Below, in pieces: positions 38,840 to 48,068 of a stretch of DNA of 64,000 nucleotides. The stretch's first letter is position 1, and every line of letters begins with the position of its first letter. This stretch comes from Ruania suaedae (GTDB lineage: Bacteria > Actinomycetota > Actinomycetes > Actinomycetales > Beutenbergiaceae): assembly GCF_021049265.1 (NCBI RefSeq), contig NZ_CP088018.1, positions 2,418,001 to 2,482,000 on the forward strand, given 5' to 3'. The translations under genes and the position numbers were made by a program. The notes beneath the pieces were generated by a model, which saw nothing but the letters and a program-made list of their open reading frames with translations, ran no database searches and had not been told where the DNA came from.

Positions 38840-40474
38840 ATGAGTGACACCGACGTCATCGTCGTCGGCGCCGGCCTCGCCGGGCTGGTGACCGCCACCG
38901 AGCTCACCAGGCGGGGTGAGCGGGTGCTGCTGCTGGACGCCGAGCCGGCCGCGTCGATGGGTGGTCAGGCGCACTGGAGCTTCGGTGGGCTGTTCCTGGT
39001 GGACTCCCCCGAACAGCGCCGGCTCGGGGTGCGGGACCGCGCCGACCTGGCGTTCGCGGACTGGCTCGATGCCGCCGATTTCGCGCCCGGCGCCGACCGC
39101 GGCGAGGGGCCCGACGCCGCCGGCTACTCCTGGGCGCAGATGTTCGTGGAATTCGCCGCCGGACCCATGCGCGCGTGGCTGCACGAGCTCGGGGTGCGGT
39201 GGTTCCCCCTGGTGCAGTGGGCCGAGCGCGGCACGAACTCCGTACCCCGGTTCCACGTGACCTGGGGCACCGGGCCCGGGGTGCTCGCCCCGTTCCTGGC
39301 CGAGGCCCGCGCAGCACGGGACGAGGGCCTGCTGGACGTGCGCTTCCGCCACCGCGTCACCTCCCTGGTCCTCACCGACGGCGCGGTCACCGGCGTGCGC
39401 GCGGACCAGCTCACGCCGGCGGCCACCGGCCGGGGCGCGCGCTCCTCCCGGGAGGTGACCGCCTCGGTCGAGCTCAGCGCCGGAGCGGTGGTGCTGGCCA
39501 CCGGTGGCAACGGCGGCAACCACGACGCCGTCCGCTCCACCTGGCCGGATGAGGCCGGACGTCTGCCCGAGGTGCTGCTCTCCGGCGTCCCGGATGCCAC
39601 CGACGGCAAAGGGCTCGACGCAGCCCGCGCCGCCGGCGCCGCCACCGTGCACGCCGGCCGGATGTGGCACTACCCCGAGGGCATCGCCATGCAGCACCCG
39701 GTCTGGAGCGGGCACGGCGTGCGCATCCTGCCCGGCCCGAGCTCGCTGTGGCTGGACTCCGCGGGCCACCGGCTGCCGGCACCGCTGTTCCCCGGCTTCG
39801 ACGCGCTGGGGGCGCTGCAGCACCTGACCCGCCACGGGCACGAGCACAGCTGGTTCCTGCTCAACAAGGCCATCATGGAGACCGAGTTCGCCCTCTCCGG
39901 CTCGGACCAGAACCCGGACCTGACGGGCAAGGACCTGCGACTGCTCAGCCGCCGCCTGCTGCCCGGGTCGGTGGGCCCGGTGGCAGACATCGCCGACCAC
40001 TCCCCCGACTTCGTGTGGGGCCGCACCCCGGCGGACCTGGCGGCCGGCATGAACGCCCTCGTGGGCGATGAGGCCATCGACCCGACCGAGCTGGCGCGGC
40101 TCGTCGAGGCCCGCGACGCCCAGGTGCGCAGCGGCCTGGGCCGGGACCCGCAGCTCACGGCCATCCACCACGCCCGCCGCTACGTGGTCGACAAGCGGAT
40201 GCGGGTAGCGCCCCCGCGGCCGCTGACGGAGGCCAAGGACGGGCCGTTGCTCGCCGTCCGGCTGCGGGTGCTCACGCGCAAGAGCCTGGGAGGGGTGCAC
40301 ACCGACACCCAGACGAGGGTGCTGCGCAGTGACGGCAGCGTGCTGCCCGGGCTCTACGCCGTCGGGGAGGCCGCCGGCTTCGGAGGCGGAGGGGTGCACG
40401 GGCACCGGGCGCTGGAGGGCACCTTCCTCGGTGGATGCCTGCTCACCGGGAAGGTCGCCGGCGGGGCCATCTGA
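38840..40474 (+). CDS. FAD-binding dehydrogenase (KstD/fumarate reductase flavoprotein family)
   Basis: 544 residues. N-terminal dinucleotide fold VIVVGAGLAGLVTATELTRRG, then an FAD domain with GGQAHWSFGGLF and ATGGNGGNHD, and a C-terminal FAD cap ending YAVGEAAGFGGGGVHGHRALEGTFLGGCL (in pieces). The family includes 3-ketosteroid delta-1-dehydrogenases and related flavin dehydrogenases; the substrate is not visible. TAGGGT (38828-38833) lies 6 bases before the ATG, so a leaderless start 9 bases after glgX ends. Not obviously linked to glycogen. Confidence 0.92.
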   Translation: MSDTDVIVVGAGLAGLVTATELTRRGERVLLLDAEPAASMGGQAHWSFGGLFLVDSPEQRRLGVRDRADLAFADWLDAADFAPGADRGEGPDAAGYSWAQMFVEFAAGPMRAWLHELGVRWFPLVQWAERGTNSVPRFHVTWGTGPGVLAPFLAEARAARDEGLLDVRFRHRVTSLVLTDGAVTGVRADQLTPAATGRGARSSREVTASVELSAGAVVLATGGNGGNHDAVRSTWPDEAGRLPEVLLSGVPDATDGKGLDAARAAGAATVHAGRMWHYPEGIAMQHPVWSGHGVRILPGPSSLWLDSAGHRLPAPLFPGFDALGALQHLTRHGHEHSWFLLNKAIMETEFALSGSDQNPDLTGKDLRLLSRRLLPGSVGPVADIADHSPDFVWGRTPADLAAGMNALVGDEAIDPTELARLVEARDAQVRSGLGRDPQLTAIHHARRYVVDKRMRVAPPRPLTEAKDGPLLAVRLRVLTRKSLGGVHTDTQTRVLRSDGSVLPGLYAVGEAAGFGGGGVHGHRALEGTFLGGCLLTGKVAGGAI

Positions 40475-40502
40475 GGATCGCGCGTGCTCCTAGGATGGGC
40501 AG

Positions 40503-41621
40503 GTGAGTTCCGACGTCTCCCCCGCACCCGATATGCCGACCGACGAGTTGAGCACCGAGGCCACCATCGACCGGTCGCTGGCCGCCGCCGTGACGCGCAG
40601 CGCCGAGATCGAGGCGCAGCTGGCCACCGACCCCTCGGGGCTGCGGGTGCTCACGGGCGACCGACCCACCGGGCGGCTGCACCTGGGGCACTACCTGGGC
40701 ACGCTGCGCAACCGGGTGCGCCTGCAGAACCTCGGCGTCGAGACGATGCTGCTGGTGGCCGACTACCAGGTGATCACCGACCGCGACGACGCCGGGCCGA
40801 TCGCCGAGCGGGTGCGCGACCTCGTGACCGACTACCTGGCCATCGGGATCGATCCGGCGCGCACCACGGTGTTCGCGCACTCGGCGGTGCCGGCCCTGAA
40901 CCAGCTGATGCTGCCGTTCCTCTCGCTCGTCACCGACTCCGAGCTGCGTCGCAACCCCACCGTGAAGGCCGAGTTCGAGGCCACCGGCGGGCGGCCGATG
41001 AGTGGGTTGCTGCTGACCTATCCGGTGCACCAGGCCGCCGACATCCTGTTCTGCAAGGGCAACCTGGTGCCGGTGGGCAAGGACCAGCTGCCCCACCTGG
41101 AGCTCACCCGGGTGATCGCGCGCCGGTTCAACGAGCGCTACGCCGGTGGTGAGACGGTGTTCCCCTCTCCCGACGCGCTCCTCACGCAGGCCACGAACGT
41201 GCTCGGCGTGGACGGGCAGAAGATGTCGAAGTCCCGGCGCAACACGATCGAGCTGGCGATGACCGAGGACGAGACCGCCAAGCAGCTCAAGCGTGCCGTC
41301 ACCGACTCCGACCGGGTCATCACCTACGACCCCGAGGCGCGCCCCGAGGTCGCGAACCTGCTGCTCATCGCGGCCGAGATGACCGGGCGCGAGCCGGCGC
41401 AGATCGCCGCCGAGATCGGTGACGGCGGCGGCGGCGGGCTGAAGAAGCTGGTCACCGAGGCAGTGAACGAGCACCTGCGGCCCATCCGCGCGCGCCGCCG
41501 CGAGCTCGAGGCCGACCCCGGCGCCGTGGACGAGGTCCTGCGCCGGGGCAACGAGCGGGCGAACGAGATCGCGGGGGCCACGCTCGACGAGGTCCGCCGA
41601 GCGATGCAGATGGTCTACTGA
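40503..41621 (+). CDS. trpS: Tryptophanyl-tRNA synthetase
   Basis: 372 residues, class I synthetase charging tRNA(Trp). HIGH motif HLGHY at residues 60-64, KMSKS at 240-244, both intact. It differs from the common form: the motif follows LTGDRPTGRL rather than the usual FSGVQPTGNL, and the chain is longer by about 30 residues, with an N-terminal tail and VADYQVITDRDD after the first strand. TAGGAT (40491-40496) is 6 bases before GTG, a leaderless start. Whether it is the only TrpS of the genome is unknown. Confidence 0.95.
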   Translation: MSSDVSPAPDMPTDELSTEATIDRSLAAAVTRSAEIEAQLATDPSGLRVLTGDRPTGRLHLGHYLGTLRNRVRLQNLGVETMLLVADYQVITDRDDAGPIAERVRDLVTDYLAIGIDPARTTVFAHSAVPALNQLMLPFLSLVTDSELRRNPTVKAEFEATGGRPMSGLLLTYPVHQAADILFCKGNLVPVGKDQLPHLELTRVIARRFNERYAGGETVFPSPDALLTQATNVLGVDGQKMSKSRRNTIELAMTEDETAKQLKRAVTDSDRVITYDPEARPEVANLLLIAAEMTGREPAQIAAEIGDGGGGGLKKLVTEAVNEHLRPIRARRRELEADPGAVDEVLRRGNERANEIAGATLDEVRRAMQMVY

Positions 41622-41624
41622 CGC

Positions 41625-44219
41625 TCAGCTCGCCGATGTCACCAGCCCCAGCTCGGTGTGCCCGGCCAGGTGCGGGTGCCGCGGCACGATCCGCACCGCG
41701 TACCCGAACGGCCCGGCCTGGGCGAGGGTGAAGACGCGGGAGAACTGGTGGCGCCCGCCCTCGTAGGAGTCGGTCAGCGGGAGCGCGGCGGTGCCGAAGT
41801 CGTCGATCTCGTCGTCCTCACCGACCCGGCCGTAGTTCACCTGGACCTCGACGTCCTCGGGCCGCAGGTCGCCGAGCGAGACGAAGGCCTTGACCGTCAC
41901 ATGGTCCCCGACCTTGACCGCCTCGTGCAGGCCCTCGGACTCGACGTGGTCGACCCGCACCCCGGACCAGGCCGCGCGCGCCCGGGCCTTCCAGTCCGCC
42001 AGCTCCACGGCCGCGGCCCGGTCACCACCGTTGAGCGCCCGCGAGAACTCCGCGGTCGGGGTGTACAGCTCGGTCACGTACTCACGCACCATCCGGGTGG
42101 CCTGCACCTTCGGGCCGAGGGTGGCCAGGGTGTGGCGCACGTTCTCCAGCCAGTGCACCGGCAGCCCGCCGGTGCGGTCGTAGAACCGCGGCGCCACCGT
42201 GTGCTCGAGCAGGTCGTAGAGCGCGGCGGCCTCCAGGTCGTCGCGGTGCTCCGGATCGTCCACGCCGTCGGCGGTGGGGATGGCCCAGCCGTTCTCGCCG
42301 TCGTACATCTCGTCCCACCACCCGTCGAGGATGGACAGGTTCAGCGAGCCGTTCAGCGCCGCCTTCATCCCGGAGGTCCCGCACGCCTCCAGCGGGCGCA
42401 GGGGGTTGTTCAACCAGACGTCACAGCCCGGGTACAGGGTCTGCGCCATCTCGATGTCGTAGTTGGGCAGGAACACGATGCGGTGGCGCACGTCCTCGGC
42501 GTCGGCGAACTGCACCAGCTTCTGGATCAGCCGGATCCCCTGCTCGTCGGCCGGGTGGGACTTGCCCGCCACCAGGATCTGCACCGGCCGCTCGGGGTCG
42601 GTCAGCAGCCGCCGCAGGCGCTCGGTGTCCCGCAGCATCAGCGTCAGCCGCTTGTAGGTCGGCACGCGGCGCGCGAACCCGATGGTCAGCACGTCCGGGT
42701 CTAGCACACCGTCCACCCAGCCCAGCTCCGCCGGGGAGGCGCCACGCTTCAGCCACGACTTACGCACCCGAGCCCGCGCATCCTCGACCAGCCGCGAGCG
42801 CATCTGCCGTCGCAGCTGCCACAGCGTGGCGTTGTCGATACCGCCCTCGGGCTTGTACCAACCCGTTCCGGTGGCGAGCTCGTCGGCGGTGAAGTACTCC
42901 GCCTGCGCGCGCGCGAACTCGGGATCGGTCCAGGTGCCGGCGTGCACCCCGTTGGTCACCGACGTGATCGGCACCTCGGAGACGTCGAATCCCGGCCACA
43001 GCGCGGCAAACATCCCCCGCGAGACGCGCCCGTGCAGCTGGGCCACGCCGTTGGCGCGCTTGGCCAGCCGCAGCCCCATGACGGCCATGTTGAACACCCC
43101 AGGGTCACCACCGGTGTAGGTCTCGCGGCCCAGGGCGAGCACGTCCTCGACGGCGATCCCGGCCAGCTCGTTGCCACCGCCGAAATGCTCGGCGATCAGG
43201 TCGGCGCCGAACCGGTCGATCCCCGCGGGCACGGGGGTGTGGGTGGTGAACGCCGTGCCGGCCCGCACCGCCTCGGCCGCCGCCGCGAAGGAGAGCCCCT
43301 CGCCGGCGATGAGCTCGCGGATCCGCTCGACGCCCAGGAAACCGGCGTGGCCCTCATTGCAGTGGTACACCTCCGGTTCGGGCGCCCCGGTGAGCCGGGA
43401 GTGCACCCGCAGCGCCTTCACCCCGCCCATGCCCAGCAGCAGCTCCTGGTGCAGCCGGTGCTCGCTGGTGCCGCCGTAGAGGCGGTCGGTCACCCGCCGC
43501 GCCAGATCGTCGTTCTCGGGCACGTTGGAGTCCAGCAGCAGCAGGGGCACGCGGCCCACGTCGGCGCGCCAGATCTGCGCGTGCAGGGTCCGCCCTCCGG
43601 GCAGTCCCAGGCTGATCTTCGACGGCGTCCGGTCCGCCTCCCGTACGAGCGTCAGCGGCAGGTTGTCGGGGTCGAGCAAGGGGTAGGTCTCGTGCTGCCA
43701 GCCCTCACGCGTCAAGGACTGCCGGAAGTAGCCGGCGCCGTAGAGCAGCCCGACGCCGACGATGGGCGCGCCCAGGTCGGAGGCGCTCTTGAGGTGGTCA
43801 CCGGCGAGGATCCCCAGGCCGCCGGAGTACTGCGGCAGTGCTCCCGTGATCCCGAACTCGGCCGAGAAGTAGGCGATCGCGGCAGGCAGCGCCGCCTCCC
43901 CTGCCTCCGCCCGGCGGCGGACCTCCCCCTGGTACCACCGCTCCTGCTCGCGGTAGCGGCGGAGATCGTCGGCGAGCTCGCCCACCCGGGCCACGAAGGC
44001 GGGGTCGGCGGCGAGCTGCTCGAGCCGCTCCGGCGACAATCCGCCCAGCAGCGCGACGGGGTCGCCGTGCACGGCGGCCCAGCGTTCGCGGTCGAGACCG
44101 GCGAACAGCTCGCGCGTGGGTTCGTGCCAGGCCCATCGAAGGTTCAGGGCGAGCTCGTCCAGAGCTGCCAGTGCGTCGGGAAGTACCGTGCGGACGGTGA
44201 ATCGTCGGATCGCTCTCAC
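41625..44219 (-). CDS. glgP: Alpha-glucan (glycogen/maltodextrin) phosphorylase
   Basis: 864 residues. Phosphorolysis of alpha-1,4 glucan to glucose 1-phosphate. The N-terminal about 110 residues are DUF3417 (LNLRWAWHEPTRELFAGLDRERW), as in the shorter actinobacterial-type phosphorylases. Catalytic part: AYFSAEFGITGALPQYSGGLG, VYHCNEGHAGF, then the PLP-binding Lys in ACGTSGMKAALNGSLNLS and DGENGWAIP. TATGCT (44226-44231, minus strand) is 6 bases before GTG 44219. Diverges from the glgE operon; convergent with trpS (3-base gap). Confidence 0.96.
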   Translation of the reverse strand: MRAIRRFTVRTVLPDALAALDELALNLRWAWHEPTRELFAGLDRERWAAVHGDPVALLGGLSPERLEQLAADPAFVARVGELADDLRRYREQERWYQGEVRRRAEAGEAALPAAIAYFSAEFGITGALPQYSGGLGILAGDHLKSASDLGAPIVGVGLLYGAGYFRQSLTREGWQHETYPLLDPDNLPLTLVREADRTPSKISLGLPGGRTLHAQIWRADVGRVPLLLLDSNVPENDDLARRVTDRLYGGTSEHRLHQELLLGMGGVKALRVHSRLTGAPEPEVYHCNEGHAGFLGVERIRELIAGEGLSFAAAAEAVRAGTAFTTHTPVPAGIDRFGADLIAEHFGGGNELAGIAVEDVLALGRETYTGGDPGVFNMAVMGLRLAKRANGVAQLHGRVSRGMFAALWPGFDVSEVPITSVTNGVHAGTWTDPEFARAQAEYFTADELATGTGWYKPEGGIDNATLWQLRRQMRSRLVEDARARVRKSWLKRGASPAELGWVDGVLDPDVLTIGFARRVPTYKRLTLMLRDTERLRRLLTDPERPVQILVAGKSHPADEQGIRLIQKLVQFADAEDVRHRIVFLPNYDIEMAQTLYPGCDVWLNNPLRPLEACGTSGMKAALNGSLNLSILDGWWDEMYDGENGWAIPTADGVDDPEHRDDLEAAALYDLLEHTVAPRFYDRTGGLPVHWLENVRHTLATLGPKVQATRMVREYVTELYTPTAEFSRALNGGDRAAAVELADWKARARAAWSGVRVDHVESEGLHEAVKVGDHVTVKAFVSLGDLRPEDVEVQVNYGRVGEDDEIDDFGTAALPLTDSYEGGRHQFSRVFTLAQAGPFGYAVRIVPRHPHLAGHTELGLVTSAS

Positions 44220-44283
44220 GCGGGCAGCATAAGGGTTAGCGCTACGGGGTGTGCCCGAGCGCTGTGGTCGGTAGGTTCGAGGG
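44220..44283. promoter_or_regulatory. Divergent promoters of glgP and glgE
   Basis: Sixty-four bases only. Minus strand: TATGCT (44226-44231) 6 bases from glgP GTG. Plus strand: TAGGTT (44272-44277) 6 bases from glgE GTG. Both -10 boxes are at the leaderless distance, so glucan breakdown and synthesis start from back-to-back promoters in one small gap. Confidence 0.6.
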
Positions 44284-46311
44284 GTGAGCACTTCAGCAGC
44301 CGCCCCCCAGCCGACGCCCCGGGCTCCGATCGGACGGATCCCGGTGATCGAGGTCGCCCCGACCGTGGAGAACGGCCGCTGGCCCGCGAAAGCGGTCGTG
44401 GCCGAGGCCGTCCCCGTGCGTGCCACCGTCTTCCGCGAGGGCCACGACGCGGTCGCCGCCACCGCCGTCCTGGTCGCCCCGGACGGCAGTGACCACTCCT
44501 GGGCGCCGATGCGCGACGTCTCCCCCGGGCTGGACCGCTACGAGGCGCACCTGGTGCCGGACGCGCCCGGGGCCTGGGGCTTCCGGGTGGAGGGCTGGTC
44601 GGACCCCTACGCCACCTGGCACCACGACGCCACGGTGAAGGTCGATGCCGGCGTCGACGTCGAGCTGATGCTGACCGAGGGCGCGCTGGTGCTCGAACGT
44701 GCCCTGACCGAGGTGGCCCGCACCCCCGACGGCGCACGCACCCTGCGCGACGCCGTCACCGGGCTGCGGGACGTCAGCAGGCCGCCCCACGCCCGCCTGG
44801 CGGCGGGCACCGCACCCGAGGTGCAGGACGTGCTCGCGGCCGCCCCGCTGCGCGAGTACGTCTCCGCCTCGGCCACCTATCCGCTGACCGTGCACCGCGA
44901 GCGCGCCCTGTACGGCTCCTGGTACGAGCTGTTCCCGCGGTCGGAGGGCGCCTATCAGGATCCGGACACCGGCGCCTGGATCTCCGGCACGCTGCGCACG
45001 GCCGCCGAGCGGCTGCCCGCGATCGCGGAGATGGGCTTCGACGTCGTCTACCTCACCCCGATCCACCCGATCGGGACCACGAACCGCAAGGGCCGCAACA
45101 ACACTCTCGAGGCACTGCCGGGCGACCCGGGCTCGCCCTACGGAATCGGCGGGCCGGAGGGCGGTCACGACGCGATCCACCCGGACCTGGGCGACTTCGC
45201 CGACTTCGACGCCTTCGTCGACCGTGCCCGCGCGCTCGGCATGGAGGTCGCGCTCGACCTGGCACTGCAGGCCTCCCCCGATCACCCGTGGGTGCGCAAT
45301 CACCCGGAGTGGTTCACCACCCGGGCGGACGGCTCGATCGCCTACGCGGAGAACCCGCCCAAGAAGTACCAGGACATCTACCCGCTGAACTTCGACAACG
45401 ACCCGGCCGGCATCTACACGGCCGTCCGGGAGATGGTGCAGGTCTGGATCGACCACGGCGTCACCGCGTTCCGGGTGGACAACCCGCACACCAAGCCGCT
45501 GCCGTTCTGGGAATGGCTGCTGGCCGACGTCGCCGCCCAGCGCCCGGACGTGCTGTTCCTCTCCGAGGCCTTCACCCGCCCGGCGATGATGCGCACGCTG
45601 GCCACGATCGGGTTCCACCAGTCCTACACCTACTTCACCTGGCGTCACACCAAGGAGGAGCTGACCGAGTACTTCACCGAGGTCAGTGGTGACGGTGCCG
45701 CCGTGATGCGCCCCAGCTTCTGGCCCACCACGCACGACATCCTCACGCCGTACATGCAGCAGGGCGGCGCGTCGGCGTTCGCGATCCGGGCGGTCCTCGC
45801 GGCCACCGGATCGCCCACCTGGGGGATCTACTCCGGCTACGAGCTGGCCGAGCACGTGGCCCGCCCCGGGGCGCAGGAGCAGATCGACAACGAGAAGTAC
45901 GAGTACAAGCCCCGCGACTTCGAGGCGGCGGCCCGCCAGTACGGCCTGACCGACCTGCTGCGGAGCCTGAACCAGGCACGCCGGGAGCATCCTGCCCTGC
46001 AGCGGCTGCGCAACCTGACCGTGCACCCCACCACCGACGAGGCGATCTTCTGCTTCTCCCGCCGGGTGCCCGCCGAGCAGTCGCCATCGGGTCAGGAGGA
46101 TGTGATCATCGTGGCGGTGACGCTGGATCCGTACACCACGAGGGAGTCACTCATCCATCTGGACATGCCCGCGCTCGGGCTCGAGCCCGGCGCCGAGTTC
46201 ATCGCCCACGACCACCTCACCGGTGAGTCCTACGCCTGGGGCGCGACCCCGTTCGTGCGGCTCGATCCGTACGGCCGGTGCGCGCACGTGCTGCACGTGA
46301 GGACCTCATGA
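44284..46311 (+). CDS. glgE: GlgE, maltose 1-phosphate maltosyltransferase
   Basis: 675 residues, GH13_3. It transfers maltosyl units from maltose 1-phosphate to the non-reducing ends of alpha-1,4-glucan. N-terminal domain IPVIEVAPTVENGRWPAKAV is diagnostic; the barrel has TPIHPIGTTNRKGRNNTL, nucleophile Asp399 in FRVDNPHTKP and acid/base Glu428 in FLSEAFTRP. Starts at GTG 44284; the stop overlaps treS. First gene of glgE-treS-mak::glgB. Confidence 0.98.
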   Translation: MSTSAAAPQPTPRAPIGRIPVIEVAPTVENGRWPAKAVVAEAVPVRATVFREGHDAVAATAVLVAPDGSDHSWAPMRDVSPGLDRYEAHLVPDAPGAWGFRVEGWSDPYATWHHDATVKVDAGVDVELMLTEGALVLERALTEVARTPDGARTLRDAVTGLRDVSRPPHARLAAGTAPEVQDVLAAAPLREYVSASATYPLTVHRERALYGSWYELFPRSEGAYQDPDTGAWISGTLRTAAERLPAIAEMGFDVVYLTPIHPIGTTNRKGRNNTLEALPGDPGSPYGIGGPEGGHDAIHPDLGDFADFDAFVDRARALGMEVALDLALQASPDHPWVRNHPEWFTTRADGSIAYAENPPKKYQDIYPLNFDNDPAGIYTAVREMVQVWIDHGVTAFRVDNPHTKPLPFWEWLLADVAAQRPDVLFLSEAFTRPAMMRTLATIGFHQSYTYFTWRHTKEELTEYFTEVSGDGAAVMRPSFWPTTHDILTPYMQQGGASAFAIRAVLAATGSPTWGIYSGYELAEHVARPGAQEQIDNEKYEYKPRDFEAAARQYGLTDLLRSLNQARREHPALQRLRNLTVHPTTDEAIFCFSRRVPAEQSPSGQEDVIIVAVTLDPYTTRESLIHLDMPALGLEPGAEFIAHDHLTGESYAWGATPFVRLDPYGRCAHVLHVRTS

Positions 46312-48068
46312 GCACCGCCCACCGCCGCGGCCAGCTCACCCTGACCGATCAGACGCGGCCCGGGCTGAGCGAGGACCCGCACTGGTACCGCACGGCCGTC
46401 TTCTACGAGGTGCTGCTGCGCGCGTTCTCCGACTCCGACGGCTCCGGCACCGGTGACCTGCGCGGACTGATCGACCGGCTCGACTACCTGCAGTGGCTCG
46501 GCGTGGACTGCCTGTGGCTGCCCCCCTTCTACCCCTCCCCCCTGCGCGACGGTGGCTACGACGTCTCCGACTACACCTCGGTGGCCGAGCAGTACGGCAC
46601 GATCGAGGACTTCGCCGAGCTGGTCGAGGCCGCTCATGCCCGCGGGATCCGGCTGATCATCGACCTGGTGATGAACCACACCAGCGATCAGCACCCGTGG
46701 TTCCAGTCCTCCCGCTCCAACCCGAACGGGCCCTACGGCGACTTCTACGTCTGGGGTGACGACCCCGACCGTTACGGTGAGGCTCGCATCATCTTCGTCG
46801 ACACCGAGGTCTCCAACTGGACCTTCGACCCGGTGCGCCGGCAGTACTTCTGGCACCGGTTCTTCTCCCACCAGCCGGACCTGAACTTCGAGAACCCGCG
46901 GGTGCAGGAGGCGATGTTCGACATCGTCCGTTTCTGGCTGCGCACCGGCGTGGACGGGTTCCGGCTGGATGCCGTGCCCTATCTGTTCGAGGAGGACGGC
47001 ACCGACGGCGAGAACCTGCCCCGCACCCACGAGTTCCTCGCCGAGGTGCGCCGGCTGGTCGACACCGAGTTCCCCGGCCGGCTCATGCTGGCCGAGGCGA
47101 ACCAGTGGCCGCACGACGTGGTCGAGTACTTCGGGTCCCCCGAGGACCCCGAGTGCCACATGTGCTTCCACTTCCCGGTCATGCCGCGGATCTTCTACGC
47201 CCTGAAGGAGCAGTCGGCGCGCAGCATCGTGCAGATCCTGGACGACACCCCCGCGATCCCGGCCGGGGCGCAGTGGGGCACGTTCCTGCGCAACCACGAC
47301 GAGCTGACGCTGGAGATGGTCTCGACCGAGGAGCGGGCCGCGATGTACGGGTGGTACGCACCCGATCCGCGGATGCGGGCCAACGTCGGCATCCGCCGCC
47401 GGCTCGCGCCGCTGCTGGACAACTCACGCGCCGAGATCGAGCTCGCCCATGCGATGCTGCTCTCCCTGCCCGGCAGCCCGTGCCTGTACTACGGCGACGA
47501 GATCGGCATGGGGGACAACATCTGGCTGCCCGACCGGGATGCCGTGCGCACCCCGATGCAGTGGGATCCCGACCGCAACGCCGGCTTCTCGGCGGCCACC
47601 GATCCGGGCCGGATGTACCTGCCGGTGGTGCAGAACCTCACCAACAGCTACCACCAGCTGAACGTGGAGTCCCAGCTGGCCATCCCCACCTCGCTGCTGC
47701 ACTGGGTGCGCGGCATCCTGGAGGTGCGCCGGCGCCACCCGGTCTTCGGGACCGGCGACTACGTCCCGCTGGAGGCCGACAACGAGGCCGTGCTGGCCTT
47801 CCTGCGCACCGAGGGCGGCCCCGACGGCGAGACGATCCTGTGCGTGGCCAACCTCGCGGCCACCCCACGGGCGACGCGTATCCGCCTGCCGGGGCTGGCG
47901 GGCCGCGGCCTGGTCGACCTCTTCGGCGGTGAGGCGTTCCCGCGCATCGCACCCGTCGCCGCCTCCACGGCGCAGGGCACCGAGGCCGAGGAGGAGCCCC
48001 TGGACGGCGAGGTCGAGCTCACGCTCGGCTCGCGCGACTTCTTCTGGCTGCAGGTGGTCACCTCATGA
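46308..48068 (+). CDS. treS: Trehalose synthase TreS
   Basis: 586 residues, GH13_16. Interconverts trehalose and maltose; here it would supply maltose to the maltokinase coded next. Motifs: [34 protein letters not shown], nucleophile Asp221 in [10 protein letters not shown], acid/base Glu263 in MLAEANQWP, and [11 protein letters not shown]. In some actinobacteria TreS is fused to maltokinase; here it is not, and the fusion partner of maltokinase is GlgB instead. The ATG overlaps the glgE stop (ATGA). Confidence 0.98.
   Translation: MSTAHRRGQLTLTDQTRPGLSEDPHWYRTAVFYEVLLRAFSDSDGSGTGDLRGLIDRLDYLQWLGVDCLWLPPFYPSPLRDGGYDVSDYTSVAEQYGTIEDFAELVEAAHARGIRLIIDLVMNHTSDQHPWFQSSRSNPNGPYGDFYVWGDDPDRYGEARIIFVDTEVSNWTFDPVRRQYFWHRFFSHQPDLNFENPRVQEAMFDIVRFWLRTGVDGFRLDAVPYLFEEDGTDGENLPRTHEFLAEVRRLVDTEFPGRLMLAEANQWPHDVVEYFGSPEDPECHMCFHFPVMPRIFYALKEQSARSIVQILDDTPAIPAGAQWGTFLRNHDELTLEMVSTEERAAMYGWYAPDPRMRANVGIRRRLAPLLDNSRAEIELAHAMLLSLPGSPCLYYGDEIGMGDNIWLPDRDAVRTPMQWDPDRNAGFSAATDPGRMYLPVVQNLTNSYHQLNVESQLAIPTSLLHWVRGILEVRRRHPVFGTGDYVPLEADNEAVLAFLRTEGGPDGETILCVANLAATPRATRIRLPGLAGRGLVDLFGGEAFPRIAPVAASTAQGTEAEEEPLDGEVELTLGSRDFFWLQVVTS

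Noticed and set aside
36509-40405. A 1298-codon open frame on the minus strand opposite glgX and the FAD dehydrogenase
   Set aside because: It is the antisense shadow of two clear genes; its product is low-complexity (Gly, Arg, His, Val) with no domain.
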